Part shown: positions 10,801 to 16,971 of the stretch, piece by piece
Layout: every line of letters starts with the position of its first letter
Position numbering within the stretch: position 1 is the first letter of the stretch
Assembly: GCA_028565635.1 (NCBI GenBank)
Contig: JAOXYB010015465.1
Coordinates: 1-19,562, forward strand
DNA length: 19,562 bases
Direction of reading: 5' to 3'
DNA from: Phoronis ovalis
Taxonomy: Eukaryota; Phoronida; Phoronidae
The notes under the pieces: model-generated
Told to the model about the DNA's origin: nothing
Database searches by the model: none
What the model saw: the letters and a program-made list of their open reading frames with translations, nothing else
Made by a program: the position numbers and the translations under genes

Positions 10801-13800
10801 ACAATATGAAATATGCACAATGGCCAGCGTCTTCCAACTCTACAAAGTTAAACTTTTGTATGCACTACACAGTGTAGGTGCCACTGATCACAACCCTCTC
10901 AGAACCGCAGTTACAATGAACACAGATTTGTCCATGTTTTATGAATGAATGGTTATAGTTAAAGATACAATGATATCAACACATGCATCTCTTTGCGCAT
11001 TAGAAAATTGCTTCTATTCTTGGTATATTAAAGCCCATGCTGCCACATTTTCAGACAAATAAAATTGCTGCTTACAATAAATTAGATATACAAGCAACAA
11101 CAGTGGGCTAAGTGGGCAGTTAGTGAAGTTGGTCACTCACACATATACGTTTTTATTTACTCTTAATAAATCGAAGGAATGCAAAGACAACTGGTTATGG
11201 TCAAGCCCAGACGTTAGATGAGAAGGTATGAAACACAAACGGGAGGATTTCTTCCGACTGATATAGATCCTCATTTTCAAAAATCAATCAAAGAGAGGTT
11301 GTCATAAATTTTTTGCATGCTCTATTGTTGACTTTTTGTCTTTGGCTATATACTTACTTGAGTACAAATATACATGACGTGTATGCCACCAGTTCCGCTA
11401 CAGCAGACAAGAAGAAGTTCAAAAACCGATTGCCAGGAAACAATATCCCAGTATTCAGAGTCAAGCCCCAGTAAACCAAGGAGTTCGTAAACCTAGAAAA
11501 TACACAGAAGCCTCCGTCATTTCTTATTATGTTCTTACAGGTTTCATTGACAAAAATAATTCCACTGACCCTAGCCTGCCGGATGCATATTTTTCTGAGA
11601 TGTCACCAACACTGACAAGGTGTGAAATTTAAATCTCATCTAGTCCGTTATGAATAGCCCCTTGTAATTGTTTTGTGTTTTTATTTTAACACTAAAAAGC
11701 CCAACCGACTCGGTTTTTAAGAGTTTTCGCCTGTCCGACGGACTTATTTTCTCGCCCGTTAAACAACTTATCTTTTTGGTGTGGCCTAACATGAAAAGTA
11801 AAGCTTTTTAGACAAAGGCCATTGCATGGATGGAGAGCATGGATGGACGCGAGCATGGATGGACGAGTAACCACCGAACAGCACGGCATTAGCAATTTGG
11901 GATGCTGGTTCAAAGGTACTACAATTAATCATATTTTTGTTCGAACAATGTTATACAGTTATCTACCCATCAGTAAACACGATGACTGTAATCTTCTTTT
12001 AAAGTGTAGCATGGTTTGCACCAATTGCCTTTAGCAATGCAAGACTTTCTCTGTTGTGTTAGAATTTTCTATTACTGTTCCTCTACATTAAAATGCATGC
12101 ACATTGCTAAAAGAGCCGCCATGCAATGTGGTTCACCCAAAAAATTGATAATAATGCTTAACCAACTCACAGATATTGTACTGATGTCCAGTGAGTTACT
12201 TTTGGTTAGGCTGAGAATTAAAGTAATGAGCATAAATATTGAACATACCAAACATATGTCATCACTAATGTCCATATTAACAATCGACAAGATTTAAACA
12301 CATCCAAAAGGCTCTCTCTCTTTACCGGATTCTTCACTTTTTGTCTTCCACACTTGAGCTTTATTGCTTCCATACATTCACGCTTACCAGAGGCATTTGT
12401 GTTATCATCGTTTTGTACACCCGGAGATGTCATTGGTGAGAGTTCCTCTGTGTGATGTGTCAATGACTTTATTTTGCCCTTGTTGTTACGATCTTCTAAA
12501 GGTGATGTCATTGGACTGTTTTCGTCCAGAACAATTGTGGTTGGTTTTACGTTGTTAAATTTGGCTGCCCGTTTGAGTATGTCGTTGGCTTCTTTTAATT
12601 TGCCATTTGTTACTAGCCATGGAATGGATTCACGTATACACCTAAATAAGTTGTACAATATAGAAAATTATCATCTTTTACATGGCAGATATATTATCAT
12701 CTTTTACCTGGCAGATATATTTTTAAGAGATGAATTATAGTAATTCATCTGGTAGTGAGCGTTCTACCTATTAAATGGCTAACAAATAAAAATAAAAAAT
12801 CAGTGAACAAATCTTGATTCGCCATTTATCTATGCAATGTTTTATCTTACAGCAGTAATGTACTCTACATGAATGTATACGTTGTCCTTATCAAAATATC
12901 GACTTCCTCTTGGTGGTGCCACAACTCTATTTCGTGAATGAACAATCACAGTTCTCCGTGCGCTAGCCTGATTCATTTGCAAAACACAGAATATTATATT
13001 AGAACTTTCTACAAACGGAACGATGCTATTATCAATTCAAGTGCATCCGAAAAGTCTATTATTAAGTGTTTTCAATACTATTTATATACAAAAATAACAA
13101 CAGCTCTGTACAATGAATAACTCATGTAATTTATGGAAAAGTCCGAATAGATAAAAGGTCTTAATGACTTTATAGGATTACCAGAAATAAAAGAATTTTT
13201 CTTGACAAGAAGATACATTTTATAATATTTTAGAATCTTTCTATGGTAACTATCATGATGGGCCTGGCTGAATAAATGTTTTATTAGAAGTTTAGTACTT
13301 GCAACAAATAAGTGAAACATGAATTAAAAGTTGAAATATATTGGTAAAAAAATAGCAATAGGGCAGAATACTTTCTTCATAATTTAACATAAGATGAAGT
13401 AAGGGAATGACACCGTAAAATTAAAAAGTGACATGCATATAGCCGATGAATTTAAAAAAACAAAGAAAATACAATTATAATTATTTGTGTATCCCACTAG
13501 TGAACAGGAATCTTTGAGTTAACCTGCTTTAAACTTGGGGCATTTACTTCGGGTCTTAACGATTAAATTAAATTGTCATTTTAATACTTGAAGTGATATT
13601 GTATTGACAACTCTAACCCCTACCATATCAGTATTAAAGCTACTATGATGGGAATACTCAAAACCATCTGCAGCCGTCTCCAGTCTCGAATGAAATAAGC
13701 AAGCATTAAGTATGTCATCATTCCTAGCACCCAAAACAGTTGAATCACTGTACCTGAAATAATAAAACTTACTGTTCATACTATAATATTACAGCTAGAC

Positions 13801-16692
13801 TTACGATGCATCCCTAGTTATAAATTTGCAGCTTTTAACATTTCATTGCTATACTGTGTTCTGGAATCATAGATATTAAAACTGCCTTATATGTACATGA
13901 GACTTATCGTGGTAAAATGTGCTCAGTGGCGCATTTGACAATCAACACGGACGCTTCAGACGCTTTTTATTCACTGCAGATATTTTTAGAAACTTATCAC
14001 AACGTTTCATACGTCAAAACAAGAAAACTCAAAGCCGCTTTTTCAATTTTTGCATTCCATCAGATGGTGCAGTGAGTCCTGTTTTCCATAATTCCAGTCG
14101 ATCAACACTAGGTAATTTCGCACTAACAACAAATAGCCAAGAAAATAGCAACATCATGCATATTTTTGTACCTGCCATTGTGCGTCCCTTAGCACAGAAT
14201 AGTTCTAAGGCCAGCGTGCACCCCGACAATAACATGCCCTGTAAAATAAAATAAATTAAACTGCCTTTTTTGCTGAATGTAGATTGAAACATGTAGCACT
14301 TAGTTGTTCATATGTCTTTTCCATTCACACTTGTTTCACACAATGAAGTGATATAGTTGTATAATTTACAAGCTAAAATGCCCCTTTAGCATGTAAATAT
14401 AATCACCAGCCTAACAAAAGTTGCCAGTACTATGGCCATGTTAGCATGTCAGCTCCCTGAGAGTCATGCATAGTTACCACAGTTTCTGAAAGTTTTTCCT
14501 TCTAAGGATGAAATATGCAAATAAACAATACATACCGCATTCAGTATTCCCATGACTGCTCTTAACAAAATAAATGCAATATAGTCCTGAACAAAAGCTA
14601 CTGCAAATCCTATTACACTTCCACCCAGAAGTGTTACAATGAAAATAGGCTTTCTGCCGAAGCAGTCGGCTAAATTTGTCAATACTACAGAGCCTATCAT
14701 ATTTCCAACTGTGTAGACAGACTGGCTGAGTGCAGATATATAAGATTTGTCGCAAACAAGATCCCACTGTAAAATAAAGATCAAAATAAACTAGCTAGAC
14801 ATCCCATAAAATATAATGCTTGTTAAACAGTCACAGTTGCGGGAAATATAATTGAGACGACACGAAACGGCTGACGAAATCTGTAAGTATTTAAGAACTC
14901 TATTTAGGAGCACCCTGAGACAAAGATAGGATAGAACTGTGACTATTTATGGGATGTCAACTGTACTTGAAATATCTGTTTCAAGAATCTCATGTGCATG
15001 TGATTCCTCTGATGAAAGAATATTTAAAAGCTATAGCTGTGAAGCACGGTTTATGTCCAAGTTTTATGACAGTTAAACGGAAGCCTATGGGAAATAAAAT
15101 ACCAGATTCGTCCCAAATGCGCATTGTACCTGATGTACTATGAGAAGCTATTTTACCTCAGTGACTATGGTCGAACCATAACTTTCTTCATACTGCCAGC
15201 CACTAGTGCAACTAGTGAGTCCATCTGATGTTGCTGAAGTGTTTTCATAATATACGGGATATGCTTTACAAGTTGAGTACTGGTTAGTTTTATTGTCCCA
15301 TGGAATAGATTCATTAATACTGGAGTTAGTAGGTATTGTGCAATAGTGTGGAGGGGTGTCACCTGCAATATCAGTATTTTATAATTATTTGTGTGGTAAT
15401 GTAGAAATAAGCTAAAGTATGATGATGCAAGATAGAATTATGCGCGTGCGACTTTAATGAGAGTGTGGCATTGTCCTGTAGGCAATGTATAGGCGACGTT
15501 TTCTACTTTTCCTCGGTAGGCATAAATTCAGTAGTCTGAATTTATCCATCCGTTAGTATATATAAAGTGCCCGAGCACTGTATCCAACGACCTAATGGCT
15601 GCGTGTTTATAGAAATCAAGAGATTAGCGTTCTTCTTTTCGAGATAATTAACGAAAATTTACTAGGTTAAGTAAGCCCAGCCGTTAGTTGAGAATGCACG
15701 GAACACTATATAACGGATGGATATATTCAGACAGGTATAAATTCATAATAAAAATAATAGATCCTGTAGAACATCGTAACTGGCTTGACAACATTCCCTC
15801 AGGACACCACCATATGTTATCCCAACCTATTGTAGAGCCGTTTTGCATTGCTTACTTGATATAACATTTTGAGAGAGGTCATTGCTTGCTGCACTGGGCA
15901 TCTACTCTTGCGCAGCAACTGCATAATGATCCTTATTCTGAGTACAAGGAGATGAATTTGGAAATATATTGCTCAGTTACATAAGTTAAATTTGAAATTG
16001 AGCAAAAGTATTGAGAAACCTCACATACGTTTAAAATTATCAAACTTTTAAGAAAATATTATTGTTTTGACTGATTCTGAGACCCTCAGGAAAGGTCAAT
16101 TTGCTGTACCATACGTTTCACCGAGTCCTTATAATATAGTTTGTACAGTAAGAACCAGTTTTAAAACAAAGAGTAAAAGGATATATAGACCGAACGGTTT
16201 TCCTTCAGCTGAATTAAGCAATTTGTAATAAAGAAGAGTTAAAACACTTAAATCTAGAATAAGATTTTTTTGTAAAATCTACAGCAACAAACAAAACATT
16301 TTTGTGTGACCCATATCAGCAAACATTCTTAAAAAGACATTCCTAAATCCTTATTAAACTAAACACATGTTAAGAAGCCCAGAGTAAACAGTATTTTAAA
16401 GCCTGGAATAGTACAGTTTTGTGAAAGTATCTACTAAAAGCATTCTAAAAGGGTTTTTTTAAACCTAGACAAAACTAAATTGTATTAAAACCTGGAATGA
16501 GTTTTGAAATTTTGAATTTTAAAAATCCTTAACAATATTCATGATTTACTTACCAACAAATACAATCATAAGATTTCCCCATGCGAATGAACTCATGAAT
16601 ATGCCGCAAATGAAAAATGTCATCATCTGATATCTACCATAAGTTCCAAGGTCAGCCAAGGCTTGATCAACTTTTACATCAACAGAAGACAT
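7687..16692 (-). CDS. SLC22-family organic cation/carnitine-type transporter, complete, 11 coding exons
   Basis: This is a plasma-membrane solute carrier of the SLC22 family (MFS fold), by homology moving organic cations, carnitine-like zwitterions or related solutes; the real substrate cannot be read from sequence. Hand-splicing joins exons 16692-16554, 15362-15157, 14766-14536, 14238-14172, 13753-13624, 12641-12249, 11492-11358, 10839-10754, 9985-9865, 8508-8436 and 7857-7687. All introns are GT-AG, every phase matches, and the CDS is 1752 nt (583 residues plus TAA), close to the usual 540-600. Visible landmarks: LGTYGRYQ (15-22), TM1 about 23-46, extracellular loop 47-115 with four N-glycosylation sequons, TEWDLVCD (114-121), LADCFGRKP (147-155), LAYFIRDWRR (232-241), long cytoplasmic loop 259-375, PELYPTNVR (495-503), PETLNRPLPE near the C-terminus. 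LAYFIRDWR points to the OCTN (SLC22A4/5) or SLC22A15/16 side of the family. The start is the only ATG that places the family N-terminus correctly. Family assignment is near certain; subfamily is not. Confidence 0.97.
7858..8435. other. Transporter intron 10, with a GTTGTCGA-rich foldback region
   Basis: GTTGTCGA occurs at 8040, 8084 and 8145. The first is within the 12-bp palindrome GTTGTCGACAAC, and GTCAAGTTG (8140-8148) pairs with CAACTTGAC (8170-8178). The cluster spans about 8000-8180 and looks like an old palindromic repeat. Confidence 0.5.
8436..8508 (-). CDS. SLC22 transporter coding exon 10 (TM11)
   Basis: Residues 503-527, 73 nt, phase 2 in and 0 out. The acceptor is CATTTTAG|CACGGG and the donor is AAAGTG|GTAAGT. 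It encodes TGAFGLCSFAARIGGTIAPF, the usual glycine-rich start of TM11 in the family. Confidence 0.95.
8509..9864. other. Transporter intron 9; no exon or clear element
   Basis: At 1356 bp this is the longest intron. CAGATGCA (8572-8579) and TGCATCTG (8614-8621) form a small inverted repeat, with CACGTG at 8610. The short plus-strand frame at 9037-9249 has no recognisable protein content. Confidence 0.5.
9865..9985 (-). CDS. SLC22 transporter coding exon 9 (TM10-TM11)
   Basis: Residues 463-502 plus two bases. The acceptor is ACTTTTAG|CTGATG and the donor is GTCCG|GTGAGT. It contains GKFGITGSFDTIYVFTPELY, ending PELYPTNVR (495-503), the conserved E-x-Y/F-P-T-x-x-R motif of SLC22 proteins. The arginine codon is split with exon 10. 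Confidence 0.95.
10080..10260 (-). repeat. tRNA-derived SINE-like sequence in transporter intron 8
   Basis: On the minus strand, from 10260, there is a tRNA-like head: GCCTTTG, an A-box-like TGGCTTAGTGG (10252-10242), a B-box-like GGTTCGAATAC (10197-10187) and a 5-bp T stem CCAGG/CCTGG. The T loop is ten bases instead of seven, the 3' end does not pair with the GCCTTTG acceptor arm, and the anticodon region is AT-rich, so this is not a working tRNA. Unrelated sequence ending in an AT-rich tract follows, as in SINEs. The right boundary is fairly clear; the left boundary (about 10080) is a guess. Confidence 0.6.
10754..10839 (-). CDS. SLC22 transporter coding exon 8 (C-half GRR motif, TM9)
   Basis: Residues 434-462 plus one base. 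The acceptor is CTTTGTAG|AGTTGG and the donor is GAAACAG|GTAAGA. It encodes KVGRRWPLCIF, the C-domain counterpart of the MFS loop motif, then TM9. Most relatives have one more residue between TM8 and the GRR. Confidence 0.94.
11358..11492 (-). CDS. SLC22 transporter coding exon 7 (TM7 end-TM8)
   Basis: Residues 389-433 plus two bases. The acceptor is TTTTCTAG|GTTTACG and the donor is CTCAA|GTAAGT. It encodes WFTNSLVYWGLTLNTG, matching the SLC22 TM7 pattern (WF..S..Y.GL), then FLNFFLSAVAELVAY, the E-containing TM8 stretch seen across the family. Confidence 0.95.
11493..12248. other. Transporter intron 6, with a small GCATGGATGGA tandem repeat
   Basis: Three copies of GCATGGATGGA start at 11824, 11837 and 11853. 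The flank 11700-11800 (with ACTTATCTTTTTGGTGTGGC) looks like it could be a dispersed repeat, from general impression only. No exon was recognised. Confidence 0.5.
12249..12641 (-). CDS. SLC22 transporter coding exon 6 (central cytoplasmic loop)
   Basis: Residues 258-389 (393 nt, phase 2 on both sides). The acceptor is TTATTTAG|GTGTATAC and the donor is GTTTG|GTATGT. It begins W258-CIRESIPWLVTNGKLKEAN; the family form is PESPRWL, so both prolines and the arginine are displaced. KEANDILKRAAKFN follows as expected. Residues 297-345 are hydrophilic and low in complexity, with SPMTSP at 300-305 and again at 326-331. KRESLLDVFKSCR (365-377) leads into TM7. The loop is longer than in typical SLC22 proteins. 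Confidence 0.94.
12642..13623. other. Transporter intron 5; only the 26-bp duplication noted
   Basis: A 982-bp AT-rich intron. The short frames on both strands (12938-13120, 13078-13320) show no protein-like pattern. Confidence 0.5.
12668..12719. repeat. 26-bp perfect-register tandem duplication
   Basis: 12668-12693 and 12694-12719 are identical except for one base (A/C at the 15th position). It lies 27-78 nt upstream of the exon 6 acceptor, where the branch point of intron 5 is expected. Confidence 0.85.
13624..13753 (-). CDS. SLC22 transporter coding exon 5 (TM5-TM6)
   Basis: Residues 215-257 plus two bases. The acceptor is TTATTTCAG|GTACAG and the donor is CTGATATG|GTAGGG. It holds LAYFIRDWRRLQ (232-243), one of the best conserved stretches of OCTN-type SLC22 proteins, then a hydrophobic TM6 ending at W258, whose codon is split across the intron. 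Confidence 0.95.
14172..14238 (-). CDS. SLC22 transporter coding exon 4 (TM4)
   Basis: A 67-nt exon encoding residues 193-214 plus one base. The acceptor is TTTTACAG|GGCATG and the donor is GGCAG|GTACAA. It encodes GMLLSGCTLALELFCAKGR, matching the SLC22 TM4 pattern with an acidic residue (E204) and the basic stretch before TM5. Reading on past the donor keeps the frame open for a further 41 codons, so the splice rests on agreement with the family at the exon 5 junction (TMAG|TVIQLFW). Confidence 0.9.
14536..14766 (-). CDS. SLC22 transporter coding exon 3 (TM2-TM3, MFS loop motif)
   Basis: Residues 116-192, 77 whole codons, phase 0 on both sides. The acceptor is TTTTACAG|TGGG and the donor is AATGCG|GTATGT. 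It begins WDLVCDKSY and carries LADCFGRKP at 147-155, the MFS loop 2-3 motif (G-x3-D-R/K-x-G-R-R/K type). The D, G, R and K are kept, but the usual basic residue after D is a cysteine (C150). Two hydrophobic segments flank it. Confidence 0.95.
15157..15362 (-). CDS. SLC22 transporter coding exon 2 (large extracellular loop)
   Basis: Residues 47-115, phase 1 in and phase 0 out. The acceptor is TATTGCAG|GTGACACC and the donor is ACTGAG|GTAAAA. The exon encodes the loop between TM1 and TM2 typical of SLC22. It has three cysteines (54, 78, 98) and four N-glycosylation sequons at N59, N63, N70 and N87, and ends STIVTE, which joins to WDLVCD in the next exon to restore the conserved TEWDLVC motif. 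Human OCT-type loops usually carry more cysteines. The other reading frame here also stays open, which can mislead gene callers. Confidence 0.94.
15363..16553. other. Transporter intron 1, holding the MITE-like element
   Basis: 1191 bp. Besides the element at 15518-15745 it is AT-rich with no exon-like stretch. It also carries one copy (15673-15694) of the AAGCCCAG-CGTTAG motif described in the findings. Confidence 0.5.
15518..15745. mobile_element. MITE-like element in transporter intron 1
   Basis: A 22-bp inverted repeat with one mismatch, 15534-15555 (GTCTGAAT...CCATCCGTTA) and 15711-15732 (TAACGGATGG...ATTCAGAC), bounds about 199 bp. It is flanked by near-identical direct repeats AGGCATAAATTCA (15518-15530) and AGGTATAAATTCA (15733-15745), which could be a target-site duplication. 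No coding capacity. A 10-bp hairpin ATAAATTCAG/CTGAATTTAT straddles the left edge. Confidence 0.5.
16554..16692 (-). CDS. SLC22 transporter coding exon 1 (start codon)
   Basis: Residues 1-46 plus one base. The ATG is at 16692-16690 and the donor reads TTTGTTG|GTAAGT. The protein begins MSSVDVKVDQALADLGTYGR, the usual SLC22 opening (short cytosolic tail, then LGxxGRYQ), followed by a hydrophobic TM1 from about residue 23. Exon length is 139 nt and it ends in phase 1. Confidence 0.94.
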
Positions 16693-16785
16693 TATACAAA
16701 ATAGCTTGATTATATTCCAAGTAATTTGAGCACCTTCAATACAAAAATCTTGTATTAAAGTATTTTTACCTTCTCGATAATCGGG

Positions 16786-16802
16786 ATCTAACGACGTTAG
16801 AT
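16786..16802. promoter_or_regulatory. 17-bp perfect palindrome upstream of the transporter start
   Basis: ATCTAACGACGTTAGAT is a perfect palindrome around one central base, 94 bp upstream of the transporter ATG. It could be a dimer-binding site or a 5' UTR hairpin. Its right half also belongs to a motif repeated elsewhere in the gene. Confidence 0.3.
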
Positions 16803-16965
16803 GAGAAGAGTATTGATCCTTTCGTACTGGAGCTATCTTATCTCCAACAATATTATTCGCCCTTGCGCAACCGAAAACAAAAACATTCTAATTCCCGCTG
16901 CTTTTTTAGCGGTTTTGCCGTGCATATTTTAACGGTATTAAACATCGTTACATTTTTTTCATTTG

Positions 16966-16971
16966 TATATA
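16966..16971 (-). promoter_or_regulatory. Possible TATA box of the transporter gene
   Basis: GGTTATATACAAATG on the minus strand, about 275 nt before the ATG. In AT-rich DNA such strings are common, so this is weak. Confidence 0.15.

Noticed and set aside
12016-12740. Plus-strand frames opposite transporter exon 6
   Set aside because: They are antisense shadows of a confirmed coding exon.
13576-13779. Minus-strand frame of 67 codons over exon 5, in another frame
   Set aside because: It reads through the acceptor; the spliced frame gives the conserved LAYFIRDWRR, so this frame is a shadow.
14029-14292. Unspliced 87-codon frame over exon 4
   Set aside because: It runs through the donor at 14171 into intron; the tail past AKGRTMAG does not match the family, while splicing to exon 5 does.
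15165-15368. Minus-strand frame of 67 codons over exon 2, in another frame
   Set aside because: The spliced frame gives the cysteine-containing extracellular loop and joins to WDLVCD; this frame does neither.
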